A stretch of DNA of 64,000 bases, taken from NCBI GenBank assembly GCA_030248225.1, contig JASANE010001475.1, positions 37,468-101,467 on the forward strand. Direction: 5' to 3'. Of the stretch, positions 43,089 through 54,222 are shown one piece after another. Source of the DNA: Trileptium ribeirensis (Eukaryota > Nematoda > Enoplea > Enoplida > Thoracostomopsidae). Position 1 is the stretch's first letter. Each line of letters opens with the position of its first letter. The notes under the pieces are model-generated. The model did no database searches. It was not told the DNA's origin and saw only the letters and a program-made list of their open reading frames with translations. The position numbers and the translations under genes are program-made.

Positions 43089-43589
43089 CTAAAAGAAGAC
43101 AATCGAAAAATGAAAGTCATTGAAAATAAAATAATTGTATTCGAAACCGGTGAAATGTAGAAAAAAACGCCGCGGTGTCCAATAATGCTAATAACTACTA
43201 ATAATAATACTAATAACTCGCAAATCGAAGGGCAACAAAGTTAGTGTGGCTACTTTGCCCTAACTGGCTTTATCGTTCCGGTTATAATTCAGGTCCCTAA
43301 GCCCGCTTAAAGTCTCAAGATGGCAATTATACACCGGCTATACTTTAATTACGGTAATTTTAGACACATATCAAAACCGAAGAACTCTTGATTTCTTTTT
43401 CTAATGACCAAAAAACAAAAACTTTTGAAATTTATAAATCAGAAATTTTAAGAGGGAAATTTGCGTAGTAGGATCCTAAGCCTAGCCTTATTTCTTGCAT
43501 ACCACACAAATATAAGTGCTTTCCCCGTATTCAGCACCCCAACAAACCTATAGATACGTTCGATTGATTTACAAGCATTTATGTTGGAA
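43089..43589 (-). other. Robo intron, first part
   Basis: No feature apart from (TAA)-like runs near 43190-43215; family B follows. Confidence 0.4.
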
Positions 43590-43960
43590 AATTGACAAAA
43601 TTTGACTATTTTAGGTGTCAAAATTGGCCATTTTTAGTACGACGTTGTTCCACAGGGTCAAAAGCCAATATGGTGTTAAAACAATGAAGCCGACCTATTT
43701 AACTGGTTAAATAACCCCATAGTTTAGCCTCAAAAACTAAAAAAAAACTGGCTTTGTAACAATTTTGAAATTTTCATTTTATGGGGTATTTTTTAAACTT
43801 CGGCTGATAGGTCGAAAACGGCAGCTCTGACAAAATGCTTGATGGAAAAGTGGTACCTCTCGATGAGAGGAGTGTGTCTCCGAAGCCTTTCGAGACTTAA
43901 GCGGCGAAAGCTAAATGCCCAGATAGAAAATTTCAAAAATGACCATTCCTTTTGGTTCCA
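43590..43960 (-). repeat. Interspersed repeat family B, copy 2
   Basis: Reverse complement of the 13380-13810 copy. In the - strand direction: CCTCTCATCGAGAGG, TGCCGTTTTCGACCTATCAG, TTTAAAAAATACCCC, GGGGTTATTTAACC, TTCATTGTTTTAACACCATA and AATAGTCAAATT. Some of the same words reappear near 62535-62620. Within a Robo intron. Confidence 0.5.
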
Positions 43961-44482
43961 TTTTGCCCCGGAAGACATACTCGGCGTGTTTATCATCTGA
44001 CAGATCACTAATAAACTGAATTTGTGATTAAATAAAAAAAAAAGAATTTGTGAAGATCCATCCATCCGGTGATGAGTTATGATCTCCACAGTTGGCCAAA
44101 ACTAGACATTTTTACGATTTTTGCCGCTAGCAAAGTTATTGGTAGAAACTCCGATCGCTCCATTGCAAATCTATATATAACGTATCTGGACGACACTGAG
44201 ATAATGCAGGACATATTCTAGGAACACGCCTAATTCACTGAATCGGCTGCACTGAATTGTGTCGAATCAATGAGTACTGCGTGAAATAATATACATTACT
44301 CGCAGGTATATCAAAAAAATAGAGAAGCAAACAAGCAATCTGGCATAAATCTCGCTTATTATAAGTTATTACTTAATAATATCAAAATATGCCGACAGAA
44401 ACGCTGAAATTACAAACAAACTACTATTCCAACTATAATTAACAATTATATACGTCTGATGATCATAATGGCTACTATCCAG

Positions 44483-44930
44483 CAAGGGCGTAACCGGGGG
44501 GTGGTCGCGGCGGTCGCAACCCCTTCTTTTTGGTTCAACCCCAAGCAAAATTTTTTTTGATTGATTCAGGCTGAAAATCATGTCGGAAATTGTCATAAAA
44601 CTAATCTCTCTCGCACTGGAAAACAATCACTCTCAACCGTATTTTTGACCAAACTTCACATTTTTGTATAAAAATTCGCTGTTTTGACAACAGTTACATT
44701 TTTACTTGTTCACGGCGTACATAATATACCAATTCTTATTCCGGGCTAGGAAATAACATTTCATTATAACTTTCTCCGCTCGTACAAGGTTAGCACATAG
44801 AAATGTGCATCGCTGAATGACGTGCCCTCAGGGACCCCGATTTCATATTTCTGAGCGCGACACCCCCCTTTTAGACACCCACTGGTGCGCTGCAACCCCC
44901 ACCCTTTCAAAATTCCTGGCTACGCCCTTG
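44483..44930. mobile_element. hAT-type MITE with CAAGGGCGTA ends
   Basis: Starts CAAGGGCGTAACC and ends with the inverted CAAGGGCGTAGCC (12 of 13 positions match); 448 bp and no coding capacity. The eight flanking bases are CTATCCAG and CTATCGAA; five agree, consistent with an old 8-bp target duplication. It lies in the Robo intron between the exons at 45013 and 43088. Confidence 0.65.
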
Positions 44931-45012
44931 CTATCGAAATTTCGGCTTAAATTATTACGTAAATATTATTACGTATTATTATAAAACGTTCAATAGACAC
45001 TGAAGCACTTAC

Positions 45013-45187
45013 GTAAAATATTGAATCAAGTATCGAACAATCGCCGAAGCACCTTGTTTGTTGGGCACGCGCCATCGGAGCGTTACCGAGCGCTCCGTTG
45101 CGTTGACGAGCTGTGGTCGACTCGGCGCCGACGGGAACATGCCGGGCTCAGGCATTCGCTTGAATACCACGCTTGCGTCGGTATGAG
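45013..45187 (-). CDS. robo: Robo exon, Ig5-FN1 linker and first half of FN1
   Basis: Acceptor TTGATTCTAG, donor TTTTAC/GTAAGT; 175 bases, phase 1 in and 2 out. After a linker (HTDASVVFKRMPEPGMFPSA) it encodes PSRPQLVNATERSVTLRW, then a loop and SAIVRYLIQYF. The PS.P.....T..SVTL.W...G start is the diagnostic beginning of the first fibronectin domain in Roundabout. Consensus donor and acceptor on both sides. Confidence 0.88.
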
Positions 45188-45311
45188 CTAGAATCAATAA
45201 CAAAATTTACACAGCGTATTCACGTGGAAGCTTTGAACAACACTCCCCCAGTTTTTTCTCCTTAATAAACCCCACCACATCGACCAAAACCAAATTCATC
45301 CAAAAACTTAC

Positions 45312-45401
45312 ATGCGACAGCCAACGAAGCAGACCACACCGATTCACCATCTTCGTTTGATGCCCGACACGAATAGACACCGGAATCTTCTTTCTTTAAA
45401 T
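45312..45401 (-). CDS. robo: Robo exon, second half of Ig5
   Basis: Acceptor CGTATTTTAG, donor GCAT/GTAAGT; 90 bases, phase 1 in and 1 out. It encodes LKKEDSGVYSCRASNEDGES and then VWSASLAVA, the E-F-G strands of an immunoglobulin domain with the DSGVYSC hallmark and second disulphide Cys. S.W.A.L.V at the end matches Ig5 of Roundabout. The frame is too short to show as a stand-alone ORF, but phases on both sides agree. Confidence 0.88.
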
Positions 45402-46289
45402 CTAAAATACGAGTAATAATTGTTACTGTTCAAAAATTTTAACTATTTTTTGCAACAATTCTAAGAACCATCGTCGCTATTGCAGTTCTTGGTGTACAGC
45501 TATAACAGTTTTTAGCTTTGAAAAAACTATTTCGCTAGTAATTTACGACTTTTAGCTAGACGTAGTAAATGAATTTACCAATACTGAATGCAGCATGAGC
45601 TGAGGCATAGCCGAATTTACCCCCTCACGCCAGGGTCGGACCTCTCAAGCCATATTATTACCCACTCCAAGGTCGCACAAACTACACATTATCAGCCCAA
45701 ATTGTGGAAATTTGGCAAAAATTAGAAATAATTAAGCGAAAATTGGCTAAAACAAGCAATTGGGAAAACTTCAGCAAAACCAGGGTAACTATGAAAGGAA
45801 CCATCTTAACCCGGAAATCGATCTACCCTGCACACCAATAAGCTGATGCATATACAAAGACTAATAGAAAATTATACTTATAAGATAGTTTTGTTGGGAA
45901 AAATTTTCTCAAGATACAATCAAATGTGCTTCAAACATCAGTTTCTGGTCAGGCTTTTATGTAACCCTCAAGTTCATAGACACTTCTGACAAACCATTCA
46001 TTACAATTTTTAAAAACAAAATACAATATTATAAATAGTCCAGTGGGGAGACAATTTATTATTCTTATAAGATCGTTTCTATATTTTGCTATCTACACTC
46101 GCTTTCCATTAATTATTAGAATCGCCACAGCGACGATATTCGACAGCAATCCGCTTAACCCGCGCTGCATAATACATCTACGGATAAAAATAAGTGCATA
46201 AAAAGCAAGAATGAAGCGCAAACGTAAGCAAAATTTACCGTATTTTAGAACGCATATTTGTACGTTCGTTTATAAAAGAATGTACCTAC
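45402..46289 (-). other. Robo intron, no other feature
   Basis: 888 bases; nothing recognised. Confidence 0.45.
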
Positions 46290-46517
46290 CATGAATTTGA
46301 AGCGCTCCCGACGCGAGTGTCGTAATCCTTTTACTGTCCGCCGTCGCCGATCCAGATCCAAGCACCGGGCTATTATCTTTGAACCACGAAATTCGGATGG
46401 GCTTGTCCGACCCAGATCCACCGATGGCTTTACACGGCAAGATAGCCAACGTGGCGACTGGCAGGGTTTGATTCGCCGGACCGTGAGTTATTATCGGCGG
46501 AGGTGGACGTTTGAGTG
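46290..46517 (-). CDS. robo: Robo exon, first half of Ig5
   Basis: Acceptor TTATCTTTTTAG, donor CATG/GTAGGT; 228 bases, phase 1 in and 1 out. It encodes LKRPPPIITHGPANQTLPVA, then LAILPCKAIGGSGSDKP and RISWFKDNSPV, ending ITTLASGALQIH. The GP.NQTLP....ILPC.A motif is highly characteristic of the fifth Ig domain of Roundabout, and the WFKD Trp and Cys are in place. A + strand ORF at 46291-46521 is only its antisense shadow. Confidence 0.9.
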
Positions 46518-46999
46518 CTAAAAAGATAAGATACGTAGCATAACGAAATAATATAGATAGTAGATAATAATGTAGATTATAATATATTATAATTACTATT
46601 ATAATGCAGGTAGTAGATAATGGTGTTGTTAGAACGAAATTAAATATTCACGTCACAAACAGAAACAATTAAATTATGCACAAATTGCTATAAGTACAAA
46701 ATATTTGCTGTACTGGATCAGCATCCAAACTCTGTTCAACAAAAATGAGATAGACCGCTTAGAAGGCAGATATTCACATTTGGCAGCAAATGCGAGTTAC
46801 TCGTATGGAAGTGAACGTTCAAGAATCAGTCTACGGTTTATAAATCTTAAACCCCCCACAAAAACACTTATATATACTTCGTCTGAAATCTATATTTCGA
46901 CGGTAAACCACTACGTATTTACAAATAATACCATCACTATTGAATTAGGAACATACAGTATTTACAAAGAATCAAAGCCTATAATGGGTCTAGCGAACT
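46518..46999 (-). other. Robo intron, AT-rich part
   Basis: Short (TA)-rich runs near 46545-46625; nothing else recognised. Families D and A follow to the right. Confidence 0.4.
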
Positions 47000-47340
47000 G
47001 GCCTCTCCACCATAAGGGCATCCATCACTTTAGAAATCCCCATGTAGCTACATGAGATTCTCCAATGTCTGCCTCCACCACTCGGCCGAAACGCCCGATA
47101 ATCTACTAAATCCAAAAAAATTTTTTGACTCCAAATTCATATTTTCTCCATGCAAAATGTTTTTAACATTAATCATCACCTTTTCCAATGCTAAAAATAG
47201 TTCTATGGCCTGAAAATACTTGTTCGACAATAAAAATATACAAATATTTGGCATTTTTAGCAAAATTCATCCCCCACTCTGAAATTTCAACCGAAAATAA
47301 ACTTGGTCCCCACTTTTCGGAAGGCTGTTACCAGGCCAGA
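47000..47340 (+). repeat. Interspersed repeat family D, copy 3
   Basis: Parallel to 36560-36945: GCCTCCACCACTCGGCCGA, ACTAAATCCAAAAAAATT, TTTTCCAATGCTAAAAATAG, CTCTGAAATTTCAACCGAAAAT and GGAAGGCTGTTACCAGGCCAG. It lies on the strand opposite to Robo. Confidence 0.5.
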
Positions 47341-47389
47341 TGAAAATCAGTCATCCAATACGACGAAACTAAAGAATTCATACACTAAT

Positions 47390-47998
47390 AACTCTATCGA
47401 GATTGCACAGCGTAATGAATCATACAAAATTAACACCGGCAAAAAGTTTCCTATGCCCGAAAACCCCCCAAATGTAAGCTACCAGCCTACCAGGACGTCA
47501 CAATAAAATTGGGAATTTTTGGTCGAGGAAATATGAGGGCGCCATGTTCGCGTACCCATGGAACTATGAGCCGCAGAGCTAAACCAACACCGGCAATAAG
47601 TTTCCCATGCCCGAAAACCCCAAGTGAAACTTTTCAGCCGTCCAGGGCGTCAGAACAAATTTTCAAATTTTGGGTCGAGGAAAAACGAGGGTGCAATACC
47701 TCAAACCCCATAACTCCAGAACTGAAGGCTTAATCGAAAAAAGAGCCATTTGCATTTATCATTTTACTAGGAAATAAAATCAACCAGTAAAAAAATTGGA
47801 AAGTTAAAAATAACCTTGCTTCTGTAAAGGGTAGTAAAATGGGGTAAAAACCATCGTTTTGACCTCCAATCAAAAACGCTCGGGGATGAAATCGACAGTT
47901 CGAATGAGCCCAAGATCATGAAAATCAGTTAAGTCGTTCCCTAGTTATGGCTGATCACACACACGGAATTTAAAAGATTTCACCCCTGCAACGCACAA
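47390..47998 (-). repeat. Interspersed repeat family A, copy 3 (inverted)
   Basis: Reverse orientation relative to copies at 24835 and 34444. On the - strand it begins GCGTTGCAGGGGTGAAATC, followed by the TCGGGAACG-like word (here TAGGGAACG), the GTCAAAACG and CTTTACAGAAGCAAGG words and the CGATTAAGCC word. It carries about one and a half tandem units and no tail hairpin. Confidence 0.5.
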
Positions 47999-48082
47999 TC
48001 TCCAATACGTAACACTATACCCTGAAAAGAGAATCATGCCAAAATACCGCCATAAGCACCATGCTTGTAATCCATTACTTAC

Positions 48083-48254
48083 TCCGGCCTTTCACCTTCA
48101 GGTACGCTCGGGCAATATTGGAGCCCGCAGAATTAAGCGCTGAACACACGTAGTAGCCCTGGTCGTATGGTTTGACAAATTGGATCCGTAGCTGGCCTTC
48201 CATCGAAACGCTGAGACGATTGTCAGCCGAGATCGAGCCCGGAAACATTATGCT
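48083..48254 (-). CDS. robo: Robo exon, second half of Ig4
   Basis: Acceptor GTCTTTGTTTCAG, donor CGGA/GTAAGT; 172 bases, phase 0 in and 1 out. It encodes SIMFPGSISADNRLSVSMEG, then QLRIQFVKPYDQGYYVCSA and LNSAGSNIARAYLKVKGR. MFP at the start and YYVCSALNSAGS are the best Roundabout-specific words in the window (Ig4). Confidence 0.92.
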
Positions 48255-48488
48255 CTGAAACAAAGACAACAAGTTTGTGAGAAAAATATAGACTACTGTT
48301 ACCTCCATTGGTACATAAACAAATCAAGATGTCGCAACAATGCTAGCAAACTAGTTTTGAAACGGGTCTGTGATTTCAGCGCTATCGTCGATTATAAAGC
48401 GTACAAAATACTTTATACCAGGTGCTTCGTTAGCGTTCCTTTTTCAAAGTTTATTCACGGATGCTACATTCGCCATACAGTAGACTTT

Positions 48489-48908
48489 CGCGGCACATGG
48501 CTGGCTAAGTTTAGCTCATCGATTTTACTTGTTTTGTCCCCAAAATATAGGATCAGAATGAGGGTTTATATTCGCGGTGCATGGCTGGCTAAGTTTAGCT
48601 CATCGATTTTACTTGTTTTGTCCCCAAAATATAGGATCAGAATGAGGGTTTATATTCGCGGTGCATGGCTGGCTAAGTTTAGCTCATCGATTTTACTTGT
48701 TTTGTCCCCAAAATATAGGATCAGAATGAGGGTTTATATTCGCGGTGCATGGCTGGCTAAGTTTAGCTCATCGATTTTACTTGTTTTGTCCCCAAAATAT
48801 AGGATCAGAATGAGGGTTTATATTCGCGGTGCATGGCTGGCTAAGTTTAGCTCATCGATTTTACTTGTTTTGTCCCCAAAATATAGTATCAGAATGAGGG
48901 TTTATATT
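48489..48908. repeat. 84-bp tandem repeat, five units
   Basis: Five copies with an exact 84-base spacing (for example ATGGCTGGCT at 48497 and 48581). The units are nearly identical: the first has CACATGG for TGCATGG and the last TAGTATC for TAGGATC. As 84 is 28 codons, a 213-codon + strand frame (48357-48998) runs through it with a 28-residue repeat. There is no start context or homology, so I treat it as a repeat in the Robo intron between exons 50449 and 48254. Confidence 0.9.
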
Positions 48909-50448
48909 TCGAAAATGTATATGTTCAACTGTCCCACATACAGCGAGGAATGCATAAAATTCACGGCTCCTATTTGTTGGATCAGATCCACGCTTTGATA
49001 GCTGTTAGCTCTGAACATCGCTGCAAGCAGAAAAATGAACGCTAACTGGATACGACCCAATTAACAGAGTGACTAGCGACAAGTCAATACGAAATACCTT
49101 TTCCATGAATATCTGGGTTTTTCTTTAAAAAATTATGCATTTTTACCAACATTTTCATTCGCTAGTCAACGACGACTATACCGTTTCAATGTTTCAGTTT
49201 CCAAAATGTCTCAAAACTAAGATGCTGATATTGCTACTCGTGGCTGTAGATGTCAATTTTTGAAAGTACCCTTTTGGTCATAAATACAGTACAATATACA
49301 ATATGTGATAAATGCATAAATGAATTATGCTAGCAGAAAGAATAAAACCCTATACACTGAAAGCCTAGTAAATCTAAGTAGCCCACACACTCTGAAAGTC
49401 CAGATGGCTCCATTGACCCGAACATGGGGTTCCACCAAATAAATCTAAATAACATTACATAAAGCTATTTGAAAAATTTCCAGTTTCTTTAGAAATTTAG
49501 GCCGGTTTTACCATGTTTGCCACTACCCGCTTCGAAATCCCGGATTACTTCCGGTGCTTGTAACCCTGCATCAAACTGAACATAGCAATGTTGTGTGGTC
49601 ACGTGCCTAATTTCCCACAACATCGAGACGACTCTGTTTGACTAATAAAAACAAAACAGATTAAACCATCGTCCAACCCAAGCACCGCCCGAAATCCAAA
49701 CACAACCATAACAAAACCCGAACAATGCGCCTACTAAACAAAAACAATAGATACGTAGAATCGAACAAATTCAAAACTATTTATGAAGCAAATCATTTCG
49801 ATATTTTAGCTTCAACAGCAACAACGTATCGTTCGCTCGTGTGCGACCGAATCTTATGATTCCTATCGCAGATATATATACAATGGGCGATGATAATTAA
49901 GCTACAACTGCATTCCAGATTTCGTATATTTTGCAACGTCGTAGCTGTTGCGACCGAGGCATCAGGCCAAAACACTTTGGATCACGCCCATGCATAATGG
50001 ACAACGATCTAAAATCTATTAAATCTAGTAATATCTTTCACAATACTAGTCAATGCAATATTGTTTCGACATGGATTATCGTCTAGCCAGGGGCGGAGCT
50101 AGGATGTTTAAAGGGGAGGGCGACGGTTGAGGACCACCCGCCGCGCACCAAAGGGGCACGAAAATTTCAGAATATCGGCATGAGTAAAAAAATTTTGGAC
50201 GAATTGGCATCAGGTTAACCTAACCATGTACACTGCCTGCATTACCGATTTTAGTATTTGCGCCAGCACTTTTATGCGCCCAAAAAAAGATGGGCATTTC
50301 AAATCCCATTCTCCTTGGATCACACCTGCAGCTATCTAGGCATCGGGTAAGAATTCCGAAATGCGGCATAATGGCTGAAGCTGCGACCGCGACATGGAGC
50401 GCCCTCACCACCTCGCATTTCCTGTTACAGGTGCAGCCATACGCTCAC
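48909..50448 (-). other. Robo intron remainder with a possible hAT-like end
   Basis: Mostly featureless. At 50088 the words CAGGGGCGGAGCTAGG look like the start of a hAT-type MITE, but no matching inverted end or target duplication was found. Confidence 0.3.
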
Positions 50449-50662
50449 CTGTTCACCTTCGACGGACCAAAACTGATCCGGCAGCGGATTGCCTTTAGCG
50501 ACACAGTCGAAGGCAACACTTCCGCCCTCTTCGGCCGTTTGATCGTCAGGCTCAACATCGAATGTCGGCGGCGACTGAACGACAAGGTTGGCCGACGCCC
50601 GAATATTACCGGCAGGATTTTTCGCTTCACACATGTATTCGCCAGCGTCTCGAGGGATAACA
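50449..50662 (-). CDS. robo: Robo exon, second half of Ig3 and first half of Ig4
   Basis: Acceptor TTTTGTTTTTTCAG, donor GAACAG/GTGAGC; 214 bases, phase 2 in and 0 out. It encodes VIPRDAGEYMCEAKNPAGN, then RASANLVVQSPPTFDVEP, DDQTAEEGGSVAFDCVAKGN and PLPDQFWSVEGEQ. DAGEYMC closes Ig3. PP.F...P.DQ....G..V.F.C...G.P.P..FW opens Ig4, in the order and spacing of Roundabout. The + strand ORF over it is a shadow. Confidence 0.92.
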
Positions 50663-51059
50663 CTGAAAAAACAAAAGCGAACATAAATTAATGAAAAACT
50701 CGTGTTTGCCATGCGACCATGAAAACATCGGCGAACTGGTATGTCCAAATTATTATATTTTAGCAGTCTGCAAAATACTAGATTACCACAATCAGATCCC
50801 ATCCATTCCAATTCATCGTACAGTACTCACCACAATTGACCGCTGCTCGCTCGCAACTTGCTCATGGGAAAATAAAAAGTGTATTTTGAAATTTTATAGT
50901 TTATCCGTTGTTCGCTCGTAAGGCGGCAGTAGATGAGTGGCGAGGACTGGATTTTGTTAAGTACTGAAGTTGTACGATAAAATCTAAAATGACTGTAGTG
51001 CGACGGAAGAGCGCTAGTTGTTCGTTGCTTGCGGCAGTGCTCGACTCATGAATAAATCA
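50663..51059 (-). other. Robo intron, left of the non-LTR element
   Basis: Nothing recognised. Confidence 0.35.
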
Positions 51060-51391
51060 TGGATCGAGGGGTTAATGTAATCTGGTTGGACCCTAGGTCC
51101 TTTCCAGCATCCCAATCTGTTTAAACAATCTAAAATCTTACCCTATTCCAGAAACCTATTAATTGGCTCAATTTTAATTAATGGCCTTGGGAGCTATCCA
51201 AAATTCCATGCCTAAAGAATTTCATTCTTATATCTCTTAGTTTACTACATTCAAAAATCAAAATTTTTTGCAGTCTCCAAATCTTTACCACACCTTCTAC
51301 ACTTGTCAATGTCTTCAATCTTACGAGTTTTCAAACGTTTCATAAAATTGCTGTGCCCAGTAAGAAGATGCACGGCAATTCTCATTCTACC

Positions 51392-52204
51392 TTAATTCAG
51401 TTTCCAAAGAAACATGGATTTCCTTTTATCAATTTCTTTGAAAAAACATTTAGTTTGCAAGCAGTTATTTCCATCGCACCACTTTGATTGATGGTTCCTA
51501 TATGAACAGTCTTTTAAGAAAGTCTTAACAATTGTATTACTCATAGGAATACAAGATTCAGGACCCACAAACGCAGTGTCCGATCCATACTTAGCCAGCC
51601 TATCAGCCACTTCATTCCAAAACAGTCCAGAATGTCCTTTAATGCAACCTAGTTTCAAACTATTCCTCTTACCAACCCTATCAAGTTGCTTTATGCATTC
51701 TACCACGCACCAAGATCTGATTCGGGAATTGTCTAATGCCCTAAGTGCAGCTTGACTATCGCAAAAAATAGCGATTCTTCTGTTCCTAAGTTTCTTTTCT
51801 TCTAAAATTTGTGTGCATCTGCATATAGCAGTAACCTCTGCCTGAAAAACAGTTACATGTGGGATGAATACTGATACTTTATTTGGAATAAAGACACCCC
51901 CACCACAAATTCTTTCATTGCCCCTGTTGATCGCCGAACCATCCGTGTAAGCTACTATTTCAGTACTTTCCACAGAGTCGACGCTAAAGTCCTCATAAAA
52001 CCAGAATTGGTTATTCCTAGTTGCTACAATACTATCTGAAGGCATGCTCAGAAGGGGACCATATCTGATAGCTTCCTCCGCTATCGTCAGTTTCCCACGT
52101 CCTTTAAATATATAATCACTCCAGAGACCCATACATTTGAGTCTGTGGTATTCCTTCAGCGCCAATTCTTTAGCCAATGCATTAATGGGTGTGATATTCA
52201 ACAC
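51392..52204 (-). pseudogene. RNase H domain of the non-LTR element ORF2
   Basis: An open frame of 270 codons with all four catalytic carboxylates in place: YTDGS, QAEVTAI, FCDSQAA and NEVADRLA. KGHSG, the usual His-containing loop, precedes the last one. The role in the family is degrading the RNA strand during reverse transcription. A stop at the end (51392-51394) separates it from the conserved tail, which continues in the same frame. Confidence 0.85.
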
Positions 52205-52207
52205 CGC

Positions 52208-53640
52208 TTACATACCATCAAGCGGAGTGATTCTAAAAGCACCCGTAATATTACAACAAGCTAATTGTTGAACCTTTGTAAGAAAGCCTAAATATGACAC
52301 TAAATGTAATCTGTGCCACCAGCACACCACGCCACACATTAGTGACGGCATAAATACAGAATTATACAAGAAAATTTTCAACCCCCAATTACAGCCTGCA
52401 AATCTTTTAAGTGAGAACAGAAGCCTAATGGCTTTACTACACTTTTCCATCAAATTTGGCTTCCAGCTTAGTTTGCTGTCTAATATTAAACCCAAATATT
52501 TAACTTCATTTGAAAGCGGTACGGCTGTACCACCTATCATCAACTGCTTATACCCATATATACTCGTTTTCCTTGTGAAGATGACACTATTGCTTTTTGC
52601 TGCATTCACGGCTAGTCCTCTACTCTCACACCAATGAAATATCCTATTTAAGGCATTTGGGACTCTATTACAGACAGCGTGTAGAGAGGCTGAGGACTCC
52701 ATTAGTGCCAAATCATCAGCGTACCCTACACATACCACGCTGTTACTGTTGATGATTTGCAAGAGTTCATCAACCACCAAGCTCCACAGGAGTGGAGATA
52801 GCACGCCTCCTTAGGTAAATCCAGTGGAAGCTTTTACAGTGCATCTAGCCACCCCCAATTCAGCTGTTATATTTCTCGTTGAAAGCAATTCTGACAGCCA
52901 ATACTTAACATACGTTGCTATTGGCCGGTTCGCTAGACTGTCAATGATAAAAGAGATCCTAGTACAGTCGAAGGCACCACGTATGTCCAGAAACACTGCA
53001 ACTGAATATTTGCCAAGGTTCATTTGGTGTTCAATCCAAGATGCCGTAAACTGAGGAGCCCAAACGGTACTTCTGCCTGGTCTGTAGGCATGCTGATTTT
53101 CATGTAGGGGAACCCCTTTAACACTGCATCTCTTATATAACCATTTACAATCTTTTCCAGTGCTTTCAACAAAAACGACGAGAGGCTTATCGGACGATAC
53201 GACGTGGAGTTAGTATAGTCGTCTGTGCCTGGTTTCGGAATAAAAATCATTTTGCTTTGTCGCTAAGGCTTAGGCATATGGCCTAGTCGGAGACAAGATC
53301 TGTAAATAGTTACCAAAATATTCACTATCTGCTCAATGCAAGTCTGCAACAGAATCGGATAAATCATATCTGGACCCGGTGCTTTATAAGCACCAAAGCT
53401 TCTTACTGATTCAGTCACCTTTTTTCTGATCTATTAAACTCACGTCAAATCGACTGATTCTGATAGGCCTACCCCTATCAGCAAAATTAACCCCATCATC
53501 AGCCTCACACCATGGTACATGAGTACGCATCATTACTTTCAGAACCTCTTCATCGCTATCAACAAAAAGTCCATTTCCATATCTGATCCTCCACAATATA
53601 TTCTGATTATTCTTCTTCATAATCTTGTTTATTCTATTAC
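52208..53640 (-). pseudogene. Reverse transcriptase of the non-LTR element ORF2
   Basis: Motifs in order on the - strand: FIPKPGTDDYTN...YRPISLSS (53240-53175), VAVFLDIRGAFD (about 53000-52960), GGVLSPLLWSLVVDELL (52815-52760) and VGYADDLALM (about 52720-52690), then NAAKSNSVIF and KYLGLILDSKLSW. The frames change near 53020. A stop replaces the Gln usually found before GGVLSP (52811), a change that fits C to T. About 198 codons after that stop are open. Confidence 0.88.
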
Positions 53641-53744
53641 TTTAAGGAACCGAATGAATCGATTCACAGAATTTCCTCCATGTTTCCAATTTCCTATCTT
53701 TAATCAGGTACTTATACTGATTTTGCAACATCCTATATTTATTC

Positions 53745-54009
53745 TGTTGCGGGGTAGCAAACAGATAGCAAAATAAACGAAATGAACAGTAGTGGTAAAA
53801 ATGAAACTGAGGAGATTTATTACAAGAAACCGGACTCTTATATACAGAAATGTCTAAGGCCACGTAGCCTTAATTGACACAAAAGTTTAAACTGTTCAAT
53901 CATCTTTGAACACATATTCTTTCTAGAAGCTTCTGAAACGTGGCGTGATTATGAACATGATGTGACTTCCTGTATGACGTAACATGATGTTTGCAGATGG
54001 ACCGCCTCA
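53745..54009 (-). mobile_element. Solo LTR inserted in the non-LTR element
   Basis: 265 bp with TG...CA ends (+ strand TGTTGCGGGG ... CGCCTCA), flanked by a 4-base target duplication ATTC (53741-53744 and 54010-54013). On the - strand a TATATAAG box is followed about 20 bases later by AATAAA, the layout of a short LTR. It splits the ORF2 reading frame between endonuclease and reverse transcriptase. Length and 4-base duplication suit a Gypsy-type or similar element; no internal part remains. Confidence 0.75.
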
Positions 54010-54222
54010 ATTCCACGTTCTTAAGTCACCATATTTAACCGCCATTCTATAAAGTTTCCCGTCTTTTTTCTTAATACTTGCTAACTTCTCATTGCACCAT
54101 CTATTGTGATTCGCCCAAATAAGTTTCATCGGAAAATTCTCTTCCGTCGCTGTTATAAGGGGCTAGTTAATTTCATCACAGTAATATCAACGTCGTCTTT
54201 ACTATTACACTAATCACATTCT

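Noticed and set aside
46291..46521. + strand Arg-rich ORF
   Set aside because: Antisense shadow of the Robo Ig5 exon, which has domain motifs and splice sites on the - strand.
48357..48998. 213-codon ORF with a 28-residue repeat
   Set aside because: Product of the 84-bp tandem repeat inside a Robo intron on the opposite strand.
50088..50220. hAT-like start CAGGGGCGGAGCTAGG
   Set aside because: No matching inverted end or target duplication found in the window.
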